A DNA stretch of 18,284 nt from Gallionella sp. (GTDB taxonomy: Bacteria > Pseudomonadota > Gammaproteobacteria > Burkholderiales > Gallionellaceae), in the NCBI GenBank assembly GCA_024654105.1, contig JANLID010000181.1, forward strand, positions 1-18,284, read 5' to 3'. Each line of letters starts with the position of its first letter. Position 1 is the stretch's first letter. Made by a program: the position numbers and the translations under genes. The notes beneath the pieces are model-generated. The model had not been told where the DNA came from and searched no databases. It worked only from the letters and a program-made list of their open reading frames with translations. Shown here piece after piece: positions 1-7,278 of the stretch.

Positions 1-1
1 C

Positions 2-907
2 CTGCTGAGCGAAGCTGTCGAGGCGCTGGCGATCAAACCGGATGGCATCTATGTGGATGGCACGTTCGGGCGCGGCGGGCACAGTGCGCGAATACTGGAG
101 CAGCTCGGCAGCAACGGCAGGTTGATCGCGCTGGACAAGGATCCGGCAGCAGTCGCGGCAGGCAAGGCATGGCGCGATGCGCGTTTTCAGATGGCGCATC
201 GCAGCTTTGCGCAGTTGGCGGAAATGTTGTGCGAACTGAATGTGGCAAAGGTGGATGGCATCCTGCTCGATCTGGGCGTGTCGTCGCCGCAACTGGATGA
301 TGCCGGACGCGGTTTCAGTTTTCGCTTTGATGTGCCGCTGGATATGCGCATGGATACCAGCAGCGGGATGACGGCGGCGCAGTGGCTGGCGGAGGTGGAG
401 GAAAGTTTACTGGCGGAGGTGATACGTGATTACGGCGAAGAACGGTTTGCTAAGCAGATTGCAAGGGCGGTTGTTGCGGCGCGCGCAACGGAACCCATCC
501 ACACCACGCGGCAGCTCGTCGAGCTGGTTGGCAAAACGGTACGTACCCGTGAAGCCGGGCAGAATCCGGCGACACGCACCTTTCAGGCTATACGGATTTA
601 TCTCAACGGTGAGCTCGAAGAGCTTGCGCGGGTGTTGCCAGAGTGTGTGACGCATCTCAAGGCCGGAGGCCGTCTGGCGGTTATCAGTTTCCATTCTCTG
701 GAAGACCGGATGGTGAAGCATTTCATGCGTGACATGGCCGAGGGCGACAAGCTGCCGCGCAATGTGCCGATCCGCGCCAGCGAAGTGCCGCAGGGTCGGA
801 TGCGCTTGATCGGCAAGGCCGTGCGCGCGACGGCGGCGGAAGTGCAGGCCAATCCGCGCGCGCGCAGCGCGGTGATGCGCGTGGCGGAACGCAGTGATGT
901 TGCCTAG
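2..907 (+). CDS. rsmH: 16S rRNA (cytosine(1402)-N(4))-methyltransferase, 5'-truncated by window edge
   Basis: RsmH (MraW) uses S-adenosylmethionine to methylate N4 of C1402 in the 16S rRNA P-site and is usually the first or second gene of dcw clusters. The frame is open from base 2, so the start codon lies outside the window; probably some 15-20 residues are missing, judging by family length. Visible signatures are the SAM-binding VDGTFGRGGHS near the start, LLDLGVSSPQLD followed by RGFSF and DMRMD, and near the C-terminus GGRLAVISFHSLEDR. All are hallmarks of the family and nothing appears inserted. The gene ends with TAG at 905-907 and overlaps ftsL by 11 nt, which suggests coupled translation. 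An upstream mraZ may exist outside the window but cannot be seen. Confidence 0.97.
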   Translation: MLSEAVEALAIKPDGIYVDGTFGRGGHSARILEQLGSNGRLIALDKDPAAVAAGKAWRDARFQMAHRSFAQLAEMLCELNVAKVDGILLDLGVSSPQLDDAGRGFSFRFDVPLDMRMDTSSGMTAAQWLAEVEESLLAEVIRDYGEERFAKQIARAVVAARATEPIHTTRQLVELVGKTVRTREAGQNPATRTFQAIRIYLNGELEELARVLPECVTHLKAGGRLAVISFHSLEDRMVKHFMRDMAEGDKLPRNVPIRASEVPQGRMRLIGKAVRATAAEVQANPRARSAVMRVAERSDVA

Positions 908-1199
908 CAGCAACGGGTTGAATGTGCTGTTGCTGGTGGCGGTGGTGTTGTGTGCCTTGAGTGTGGTCACTTCGCAACACAAGGCGCGCAAACTTTACAT
1001 CGAGTTGCAGAAGCAGAAGGAACACGCGCAGCAGATGGAGGTGGAATGGGGGCAGTTGCAATTGGAACAAAGCACCTGGGCCGCACTGGCGCGCGTGGAA
1101 AAGATTGCAGTGCAACAGTTGCAGATGCAGATGCCCAAGAGTGGGCAAATTCAATTCATACGGGTAGAGCCTGACGGCCATATAAATAATCAACCATGA
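897..1199 (+). CDS. ftsL: Cell division protein FtsL
   Basis: Small bitopic divisome protein of 100 residues. FtsL forms the FtsQLB complex, which activates FtsWI at the septum. The sequence shows a short cytoplasmic N-terminus, one hydrophobic segment at about residues 9-28, then a periplasmic region rich in Gln, Glu and Lys (about 29-75) that fits the expected coiled coil. FtsL is poorly conserved, so the call rests on size, topology and position between rsmH and ftsI. I chose ATG 897; a GTG one codon upstream (894) is possible. It overlaps rsmH by 11 nt and its TGA overlaps the ftsI ATG (ATGA at 1196-1199). Confidence 0.92.
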   Translation: MLPSSNGLNVLLLVAVVLCALSVVTSQHKARKLYIELQKQKEHAQQMEVEWGQLQLEQSTWAALARVEKIAVQQLQMQMPKSGQIQFIRVEPDGHINNQP

Positions 1200-2926
1200 A
1201 TTACGCGGCTAGCGCACCTTCTGACATCACGGCGAAACTGCCCGGATGGCGCGCCACCGCGTTATTTGTGTTGCTGCTGGCCGGGCTGGCAGGGCTGGCC
1301 GGGCGCGGTGCGTACCTGCAGGTGGTACACAATGATTTCCTGCAGGAAAAAGGCAACGCGCGCTACAGCCGCGTGATCGAGGTCAGCGCGCACCGCGGCA
1401 TGATCACCGATCGCAATGGCATACCTCTTGCCGTCAGCACACCAGTCGAATCGGTGTGGGCCAGCCCAGCGAACGTGGAAATCGACAGTCAACAAACAAG
1501 GCAACTGGCGCAGATACTCGGCATGGGTGCAGGAGAGTTGAAAAATCGTTTGTTCGATACTTCGCGCGATTTTGTCTACCTCAAGCGGCAACTGCCTCCG
1601 GATCAGGCTGAAAAAGTAGTGAGACTGAATCTCCCCGGTATTTCGTTGCAGCGCGAATATCGTCGCTACTATCCTACCGGCGAAGTGGCGGCGCAGACGC
1701 TGGGTTTTACCGGGCAGGACGACAACGGGCAGGAAGGGCTTGAGTTTGCGTTGCAGGAACGGCTGGTCGGCAAGCATGGCAGTCAGCGCGTCATCAAGGA
1801 TCGCCATGGACGCATTGTCGAAGACGCCGGCAGCCTGCGCGCGCCAAAACCGGGCAGCGATATCGCGCTGAGCCTGGACAGCAAGGTGCAGCATCTTGCC
1901 TATCGCGAGCTGGAAAATGCTGTCAGACAGCACAAAGCCAGAGCCGGGGCAGTGGTGATTCTCGATGCGAAAAGCGGCGAGGTGCTGGCGCTCGCCAACT
2001 ATCCCGCCTACAACCCCAACAATCGCGGCAGGATCAGCAGTCAGGCGATGCGCAATCGCGCCATCATCGACCTGTTCGAGCCGGGTTCGACGATGAAGCC
2101 GTTTACCGTGGCGGCCGCGCTCGAGCAGGGCAAGGTGCAGCCGGAAACTGTCATCAACACCGAGCACGGCGTGCTGAGTGTGGGTAACAGGAAAATTCAC
2201 GACTCGCACCCGGAATCGATGCTGACCGTGGCGCAGATCATCCAGAAATCCAGCAATGTCGGCGCGGCCAAAATAGCGCTGTCACTCGAATCACAAACAC
2301 TGTGGCAAAGCCTGGCGAATAGCGGTTTCGGCGCGCAGACCGGCAGCAATTTTCCGGGCGAAGCGCCGGGTAAATTGCGTGACGCGGAAACCTGGCGGCC
2401 TATCGAGCAGGCCACCATGGCCTATGGGCACGGTATTTCGGTGAATCTGCTGCAATTGGCGCGCGCTTATACGATTTTTGCCAACAATGGCGAACTGAAG
2501 CCCGTGTCGCTGCTGAAACTGGATATGCCCGCAATCGGGAAAAAAGTATTTTCCGACAGCACTGCACGCGCGTTGCGCGGCATGCTGGAACTGGTGGTTC
2601 AGCCCGGCGGCACGGCTCCGCTAGCGCAAGTGGCCGGTTATCGCGTGGCGGGCAAGACCGGCACCGCGCATAAATTGGAAAACGGCCGTTATGTCGACCG
2701 CTATGTAGCCTCTTTCGTCGGCTTTGCGCCGGCATCGAATCCACGCCTGGTTGTGGCGGTGATGATCGACGAACCGGATAACGGCCAGCATTACGGCGGA
2801 TTGGTCGCGGCTCCGGTATTCAGCAAAGTAACGGGCGCGGCCTTGCATGCGCTCAATGTGCCGAACGATGCGCCGCTGGATAACGTCATCGCGCCGTCGG
2901 CGGACATCGTCAGGGAGGAGGTCTGA
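1196..2926 (+). CDS. ftsI: Peptidoglycan D,D-transpeptidase FtsI (PBP3)
   Basis: Septal class B penicillin-binding protein of 576 residues, a normal length. It cross-links peptidoglycan made by FtsW. Residues about 19-39 form the single membrane anchor. The pedestal/dimerisation region follows, with AHRGMITDRNGIPLAVS. The transpeptidase domain has all three active-site motifs: the nucleophile in GSTMKP (S298), SSN at 352-354, and KTGT at 487-490. The start overlaps the ftsL stop (ATGA). The stop TGA (2924-2926) shares one base with the murE ATG. No repeat-derived insertion is visible, unlike in several neighbours, although an element begins a few bases after its stop codon. Confidence 0.98.
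   Translation: MNYAASAPSDITAKLPGWRATALFVLLLAGLAGLAGRGAYLQVVHNDFLQEKGNARYSRVIEVSAHRGMITDRNGIPLAVSTPVESVWASPANVEIDSQQTRQLAQILGMGAGELKNRLFDTSRDFVYLKRQLPPDQAEKVVRLNLPGISLQREYRRYYPTGEVAAQTLGFTGQDDNGQEGLEFALQERLVGKHGSQRVIKDRHGRIVEDAGSLRAPKPGSDIALSLDSKVQHLAYRELENAVRQHKARAGAVVILDAKSGEVLALANYPAYNPNNRGRISSQAMRNRAIIDLFEPGSTMKPFTVAAALEQGKVQPETVINTEHGVLSVGNRKIHDSHPESMLTVAQIIQKSSNVGAAKIALSLESQTLWQSLANSGFGAQTGSNFPGEAPGKLRDAETWRPIEQATMAYGHGISVNLLQLARAYTIFANNGELKPVSLLKLDMPAIGKKVFSDSTARALRGMLELVVQPGGTAPLAQVAGYRVAGKTGTAHKLENGRYVDRYVASFVGFAPASNPRLVVAVMIDEPDNGQHYGGLVAAPVFSKVTGAALHALNVPNDAPLDNVIAPSADIVREEV
2912..2921 (+). promoter_or_regulatory. Ribosome binding site of murE
   Basis: AGGGAGGAGG inside the end of ftsI, 4 nt before ATG 2926. 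It favours 2926 over the in-frame ATG at 2935, so the element-coded N-terminus is probably translated. Confidence 0.75.
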
Positions 2927-4641
2927 TGGGTCAGATGGCAGAGGACAGAAGACAGAAGACAGAAGCGCTGTCGCGGCTATGCCGCGTCCTTGATAAGGAG
3001 TGCCGCGCAGCGGCACACGACGATCTGTCCTCTGCCCTCCGTCCTCTGTCTTCTGATAGCCGCGCGGTGCGGCCGGGCGATACCTTTGTCGCCTATCCGG
3101 GCGAAAAACTCGATGGCCGGCAATTCATCGCCCAGGCGATTGCGCAGGGAGCGAATGCGGTGATTTGGGAAGCGCAGCATTTTGCCTGGGAGGAAGCCTG
3201 GCAAGTACCCAATCTTGCGGTGAGCGATCTGCGCCACAAGGCGGGATGGCTGGCGGACGCAGTGTATGGCGCGCCTTCCGGAAAGTTGTGGCTGGTCGGG
3301 GTGACTGGCACCAACGGCAAAACTTCCACCAGCCACTGGATCGCCCATGCGCTGAACGAGGCCGGAAAGAAATGCGCGCTGATCGGCACATTGGGTAACG
3401 GCTTTATCGAAGCACTACAAGCCAGCGCCAATACCACGCCGGACGCGATACGCGTGCATGGCCTGCTCGCGGATTATCTGCGCGCCGATGCGCGGGCCGT
3501 GGCGATGGAGGTGTCCTCGCACGCGCTGGCGCAGGGTCGGGTGAACGGCGTGCGCTTCGATGTGGCGCTGCTGACCAACCTGAGCCGCGACCATCTCGAT
3601 TATCACGGCAACATGGAAAGCTATGCGGCGAGCAAACGCAAGCTGTTCGACTGGCAGGAACTGAAATCCGCCGTGCTCAATCTCGATGATGCATTCGGCG
3701 CGGAGCTGGCCGAGGAGTTGTGCGGCGGTGCGTTCCCCTCTCCTCAATCCTCTCCCGATGCCCTCTCCTCAATCCTCTCCCGCGAGCGGGAGAGGAAGCG
3801 AACGAGAGAAACAATTGTTGATTCCCGCGGGAGAGGAGGCGAACGAGCAAAGCAACATTCAATCCCCGAGGTCATTGGCTACGGCATGAGCGATGCCGCA
3901 TTGCAACTGGCCGAACGCCTCGGGCTGCGCATGGTGTACGGCCATCTGGCGGAGATGGGCGGGCAGGGTTTGCGGCTGGATATCCACTCTAGTTGGGGCG
4001 GCGCACAAATAAACAGCGCGCTGGTAGGTCGTTTCAACGCGGCGAATTTGCTGGGCGCATTGGCGGTGCTGCTGGTGAGTGGCATCGAACTCGATAAAGC
4101 AGCGCAGTCGTTGGGCGGGGCGCAGGCGGTGGCCGGGCGGATGCAGCGTGTGGGCAGTCCAAGGCAGGCGGGTGACCCAGCACAGCCGACGGTTATCGTG
4201 GACTACGCGCACACGCCGGACGCGCTGGAAAAAGTATTGCTGGCGTTGCGTGAAGTCAGTGCACCGGCTGGCGGCAAATTGATTTGCGTATTCGGCTGCG
4301 GCGGCGACCGCGACCGCGGCAAGCGCGCCATGATGGGGCTGGTCGCCGAAAAATTTTCCGACCATTGCATCGTCACCAGCGACAACCCGCGCAGCGAAGA
4401 TCCGCAGCGCATCATTGATGAAATACTCGGCGGTATGACTGCCCGCAATCACGAGGTCATCGCCGAACGCGCTGCGGCCATCGAGCGCGCCATCGGCCTG
4501 GCGCGGCAATGCGACACCGTGCTGGTGGCCGGCAAGGGGCACGAAGATTATCAGGAAATCAACGGTGCGAAATATCCGTTCAGCGATGCGGCGGTTGCGC
4601 GGCAGGCACTGCAAAAATGGTTAGAGGGCGTAACGACATGA
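2926..4641 (+). CDS. murE: UDP-MurNAc-L-Ala-D-Glu:meso-diaminopimelate ligase MurE, with two repeat-derived segments
   Basis: MurE adds meso-diaminopimelate to UDP-MurNAc-L-Ala-D-Glu using ATP in the cytoplasm. Motifs: DSRAVRPGD at 44-52, P-loop GTNGKTS at 128-134, a likely carbamylated Lys (K237 in AASKRK), and DNPR at 486-489, the signature for meso-DAP rather than lysine. At 571 residues it is longer than usual (roughly 490-510). The excess has two sources. About residues 4-43 are encoded by a palindromic element that seems to replace the native N-terminus. About residues 271-312 are encoded by a second repeat block rich in Ser, Pro, Arg and Glu, followed by the native-looking EVIGYG. ATG 2926 follows a strong AGGGAGGAGG site at 2912-2921. 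The catalytic core looks intact, so I expect an active enzyme. Confidence 0.97.
   Translation: MGQMAEDRRQKTEALSRLCRVLDKECRAAAHDDLSSALRPLSSDSRAVRPGDTFVAYPGEKLDGRQFIAQAIAQGANAVIWEAQHFAWEEAWQVPNLAVSDLRHKAGWLADAVYGAPSGKLWLVGVTGTNGKTSTSHWIAHALNEAGKKCALIGTLGNGFIEALQASANTTPDAIRVHGLLADYLRADARAVAMEVSSHALAQGRVNGVRFDVALLTNLSRDHLDYHGNMESYAASKRKLFDWQELKSAVLNLDDAFGAELAEELCGGAFPSPQSSPDALSSILSRERERKRTRETIVDSRGRGGERAKQHSIPEVIGYGMSDAALQLAERLGLRMVYGHLAEMGGQGLRLDIHSSWGGAQINSALVGRFNAANLLGALAVLLVSGIELDKAAQSLGGAQAVAGRMQRVGSPRQAGDPAQPTVIVDYAHTPDALEKVLLALREVSAPAGGKLICVFGCGGDRDRGKRAMMGLVAEKFSDHCIVTSDNPRSEDPQRIIDEILGGMTARNHEVIAERAAAIERAIGLARQCDTVLVAGKGHEDYQEINGAKYPFSDAAVARQALQKWLEGVTT
2932..3057 (+). repeat. Composite palindromic element A (heptad arms, two-hairpin core) forming the 5' end of murE
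   Basis: The left arm is made of purine-rich 7-nt words (AGAGGAC, AGAAGAC, AGAAGAC). The right arm (about 3025-3057) is pyrimidine-rich and roughly complementary (GTCCTCTGTCTTCTG). Between them is a 55-nt core at 2967-3021 containing two hairpins, CGCGGC-TAT-GCCGCG and GTGCCGC-GCA-GCGGCAC. The same core occurs inverted at 9849-9903, with 47 of 55 positions identical by my hand alignment. The element is read in the murE frame without a stop. Confidence 0.88.
3735..3862 (+). repeat. Repeat block inside murE (42-residue in-frame insertion)
   Basis: A 21-nt pyrimidine word occurs twice in tandem with a 25-nt period (3736-3756 and 3761-3781), and again exactly in murC (12185-12205). The second copy runs into a perfect 10-bp hairpin: CCTCTCCCGC at 3774-3783, GA loop, GCGGGAGAGG at 3786-3795. 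A 29-nt segment starting at 3786 is repeated imperfectly from 3827 (about 25 of 29 matches). The block sits in frame between DDAFGAELAEEL and EVIGYG of MurE. Confidence 0.88.
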
Positions 4642-6095
4642 TGCTGCTCTCGCAAGCCGCACAAGCGCTGAATGGCCGGCTGGCCGGTGCGGACGTGCGC
4701 TTCGCTGCGGTCTCGACCGACAGCCGGAAAATCAAAGCCGGCGATTTGTTCATCGCCTTGCGTGGCGAACATTTCGACGGCTATGAGTTTATCGCGCAGG
4801 CCGCGCAGGGCGGTGCGGTTGCATCGGTGGTAAATGCCGATAGTTATGAAGCGCATCCCTCAGTCCTCGGCTCTCAGTCCTCAGTCCTTGTGGTAACGGA
4901 TACCCGCCTCGCGCTGGGCCGGTTGGCGGCGTACTGGCGCAAGCAGTTCGATATTCCGCTGGTGGCGATTACCGGCAGCAACGGCAAGACCACGGCGAAG
5001 GAAATGCTGGCTTCGATATTGCGCAAAGCATCCGGTAACGAAGAAGCGGTGCTGGCAACCCAGGGTAATCTCAACAACGACATCGGCATGCCGCTGACTT
5101 TGCTGCAATTGAATGCGCAGCATCGCTATGCCGTGATCGAGATGGGCATGAACCATCCCGGCGAAATCGATTACCTGACGCATATCGCCTGCCCTGACGT
5201 GGCGTTGATTACCAACGCCAGCGGTGCGCATCTGGAAGGTTTGGGTTCGGTGGAAGCGGTAGCGCGCGCCAAGGGTGAGATTTTTGCCGGGCTAAAGCAA
5301 CGGGGTACTGCAGTGATCAATGCCGACGACGACAATGCGCCGCTGTGGCGGACACTGGTTGGTTCGCACCCGTTACTCGAATTCGGCCTGTCCCGGCAGG
5401 CCGACGTGACCGGCCAATGGCAGCCGCAGGATACCGGCCTGTACCTGGACGCACATACCCCATCGGGAGATTTCAGCGCGGACTTGCAGGTGCCCGGTGC
5501 GCACAATGCCTGTAACGCATTGGCGGCAACTGCCGCCGCGATTGTGCTGAACGTGCCGCTGGAAACCATTGCCGCAGGACTGGAAAAATTCGGCGGCGTC
5601 GCCGGGCGCCTGCAGCGCAAGGCGGCGCGGCATGGCGCGACATTGATCGACGATACCTACAACGCCAACCCCGCCTCGCTGCGCGCCGCGATCGGCGTAT
5701 TGGCGCAAGCCGATGGCAGGCGCGTGCTGGTGCTGGGCGATATGGGCGAATTGGGCGACAACGCCGCCGCGTTCCATGCCGGGATCGGCAGTGAAGCGCG
5801 CCGCGCCGGGATTGAGAAACTTTATGCGCTCGGCGAACTGAGCCGCAACGCGGTGCGCGCATTCGGTAACGGCGCACAGCATTTCGGGCGCATCGAAGAT
5901 TTGCAGAAGGCACTGGAAGATGAATTGGACGCGGATACCACCGTGCTGGTGAAGGGCTCGCGCTTCATGAAGATGGAGCGCGTGGTGCAGTATCTGGAGA
6001 GTTGGGAGTTGGGAGTGGGGAGTGGGAAAACCGCCTCCGACTCTCCACTTCCCACTTCCCACTTCCCGGGGGAGAAGAAATGCTGCTCGCATTAG
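4638..6095 (+). CDS. murF: UDP-MurNAc-tripeptide:D-Ala-D-Ala ligase MurF, with repeat-derived loop and C-terminal tail
   Basis: MurF ligates D-Ala-D-Ala (from Ddl) to UDP-MurNAc-tripeptide, completing the cytoplasmic pentapeptide precursor. N-terminal STDSRKIKAGDLFIALRG, P-loop GSNGKTT at 113-119, NNDIGMPLTLL and DDTYNANPASLRAAI are typical. The start is ATG 4638, overlapping the murE TGA (ATGA), with an alternative ATG at 4641. The 485 residues include about ten from a short pyrimidine repeat (74-83, before VVTDTRLAL) and a tail of about 31 residues (455-485) coded by a heptad palindrome. The conserved C-terminus seems to finish at MERVVQYLE. The stop (6093-6095) lies 16 nt inside mraY, an overlap created or lengthened by the element. 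Confidence 0.97.
   Translation: MMLLSQAAQALNGRLAGADVRFAAVSTDSRKIKAGDLFIALRGEHFDGYEFIAQAAQGGAVASVVNADSYEAHPSVLGSQSSVLVVTDTRLALGRLAAYWRKQFDIPLVAITGSNGKTTAKEMLASILRKASGNEEAVLATQGNLNNDIGMPLTLLQLNAQHRYAVIEMGMNHPGEIDYLTHIACPDVALITNASGAHLEGLGSVEAVARAKGEIFAGLKQRGTAVINADDDNAPLWRTLVGSHPLLEFGLSRQADVTGQWQPQDTGLYLDAHTPSGDFSADLQVPGAHNACNALAATAAAIVLNVPLETIAAGLEKFGGVAGRLQRKAARHGATLIDDTYNANPASLRAAIGVLAQADGRRVLVLGDMGELGDNAAAFHAGIGSEARRAGIEKLYALGELSRNAVRAFGNGAQHFGRIEDLQKALEDELDADTTVLVKGSRFMKMERVVQYLESWELGVGSGKTASDSPLPTSHFPGEKKCCSH
4857..4890 (+). repeat. Single-arm pyrimidine heptad repeat inside murF
   Basis: Words of the type TCAGTCC/TCAGTCCTC recur three times (4859-4887). They match the right arms of the ftsW-murG and post-ftsZ elements. 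I find no matching purine arm upstream in murF, so this is a half element or a decayed one. It codes about ten residues (PSVLGSQSSV) without a frameshift. Confidence 0.75.
6000..6067 (+). repeat. Heptad palindrome at the murF 3' end, with G-quadruplex motif
   Basis: The left arm has period-7 words (GGGAGTT, GGGAGTG, GGGAGTG). The right arm has TTCCCAC at 6049-6055 and 6056-6062, plus TTCCC. TTCCCAC is the reverse complement of GTGGGAA at 6022-6028. The left arm also fits a canonical four-tract G-quadruplex: G-runs at 6004-6006, 6011-6013, 6017-6020 and 6024-6026 with loops of 3-4 nt. A 15-nt word at 6014-6028 recurs exactly at 13632-13646 in the murB tail. The mraY ribosome binding site begins directly after the right arm. 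Confidence 0.88.
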
Positions 6096-7165
6096 CCCAA
6101 TGGCTCGCCCAGGACGTAAGATTTTTCAGCGTGTTCAATTACATTACGCTGCGCACCGTGCTGGCGGCGATGACCGCGCTGGCCATTTCATTTGTGGTCG
6201 GCCCGGCAATGATCCGCAAACTGACCGCTTACAAGATCGGACAATCGGTGCGCAGCGACGGGCCGCAGACGCATCTGGTCAAGGCCGGCACCCCGACCAT
6301 GGGCGGCGCGCTGATCCTGGTTTCCATCGCCATCACCACTTTGCTGTGGGGCGATCTGTCCAATCATTACGTGTGGCTGGTGCTGTTTACCACACTCGGT
6401 TTTGGCGTAATCGGCTGGGTGGATGATTACCGCAAGGTGGTGCATCGCAATCCCAAGGGGTTGTCGGCCAGGGCCAAGATGGGCTGGCAATCCATCATCG
6501 CGCTGATCGTCGGTGTCTATTTGTGGAATACCGCGACATTGCCCGCGCAGACCGAACTGATCGTGCCGTTCTTTAAGTTTTGGGTGTTTCCGCTCCCCGC
6601 ATTCCTGTTCATCGTGCTGGCCTATCTGGTCATCGTCGGTACCAGCAACGCGGTCAATCTGACCGACGGGCTGGATGGGCTGGCGATCCTGCCCACGGTG
6701 ATGGTGAGCAGCGCGCTGGCGATCTTTGCCTATGTGGCGGGCAATGCGGTGTTCTCCAAATATCTCGGCATTCCTTATATTCCCGGCGCGGGTGAACTGG
6801 CGGTGTTTTGCAGTGCGCTGGCTGGCGCCGGACTGGCCTTTCTGTGGTTCAACGCCTATCCCGCCGAAGTGTTCATGGGTGATGTCGGCGCACTTGCGCT
6901 CGGCGCGGCGCTCGGTGTCGTGGCGGTGATCGTGCGCCAGGAACTGGTGCTGTTCATCATGGGCGGCGTGTTCGTGGTCGAAGCGGTGTCGGTAATGATT
7001 CAGGTAGCCTCGTTCAAACTCACCGGCAAGCGCGTGTTCAGGATGGCGCCGCTGCATCATCACTATGAATTGAAGGGCTGGAAGGAAACGCAAGTGGTAG
7101 TGCGCTTCTGGATTATCACGATGTTGCTGGTCTTGATCGGATTGGCGACGTTGAAGTTGAGGTAG
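6080..7165 (+). CDS. mraY: Phospho-MurNAc-pentapeptide transferase MraY
   Basis: MraY is a polytopic inner-membrane enzyme that transfers phospho-MurNAc-pentapeptide to undecaprenyl phosphate, giving lipid I. At 361 residues it has the expected length, with about ten hydrophobic segments. Active-site markers are present: D115 and D116 in GWVDDYRK, NLTDGLDGLA around 194-202, D268 in GDVGALALG, and the HHH triad at 326-328 in PLHHHYE. ATG 6080 gives the typical MLLALAQWL start and follows GGGGGAG (6068-6074). The frame is open upstream to 6002, but that stretch is repeat. It overlaps murF by 16 nt. The gene itself is free of insertions. Confidence 0.98.
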   Translation: MLLALAQWLAQDVRFFSVFNYITLRTVLAAMTALAISFVVGPAMIRKLTAYKIGQSVRSDGPQTHLVKAGTPTMGGALILVSIAITTLLWGDLSNHYVWLVLFTTLGFGVIGWVDDYRKVVHRNPKGLSARAKMGWQSIIALIVGVYLWNTATLPAQTELIVPFFKFWVFPLPAFLFIVLAYLVIVGTSNAVNLTDGLDGLAILPTVMVSSALAIFAYVAGNAVFSKYLGIPYIPGAGELAVFCSALAGAGLAFLWFNAYPAEVFMGDVGALALGAALGVVAVIVRQELVLFIMGGVFVVEAVSVMIQVASFKLTGKRVFRMAPLHHHYELKGWKETQVVVRFWIITMLLVLIGLATLKLR

Positions 7166-7168
7166 AGC

Positions 7169-7251
7169 GTAGGGTGGGCACGTTTTTGTGCCCACGCGTT
7201 ACCGCGTGTTCTTACGCGTGGGCAAACGGTGAGACCGTTTGCCCACCCTAC
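7169..7251 (+). repeat. Nested palindromic repeat between mraY and murD
   Basis: The outer inverted arms are perfect over 12 bp: GTAGGGTGGGCA at 7169-7180 and its complement at 7240-7251. Nested inside are an 8-bp hairpin (7174-7181 with 7188-7195, loop GTTTTT) and a 13-bp hairpin (7218-7230 with 7234-7246, loop GAG). Inner and outer pairings compete, so alternative cruciforms are possible. It fills most of the 110-nt mraY-murD gap. From memory, GTAGGGTGGGCA-type palindromes are dispersed in many proteobacterial genomes. Confidence 0.9.
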
Positions 7252-7264
7252 GGGAATCTGTTTT

Positions 7265-7278
7265 TAGGAGAAGTTTTG
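7265..7278 (+). promoter_or_regulatory. Ribosome binding site and TTG start of murD
   Basis: TAGGAG at 7265-7270 lies 5 nt before TTG 7276-7278. The protein then starts (M)KQWADKNVLVLGLGETG, which lines up with the usual MurD N-terminus. No ATG is available nearby in frame. The GTG at 7174 would add 34 residues coded by the palindrome and has no clear ribosome site. Confidence 0.75.

Noticed and set aside
2926..4641. MurE inactivated by insertions (pseudogene)
   Set aside because: The frame is intact, and the P-loop, the Lys of the carbamate site and DNPR are all present. The gene is essential and no second copy is seen here.
7174..7195. Intrinsic terminator after mraY
   Set aside because: The five Ts are in the hairpin loop, not after the stem, and the operon continues into essential murD.
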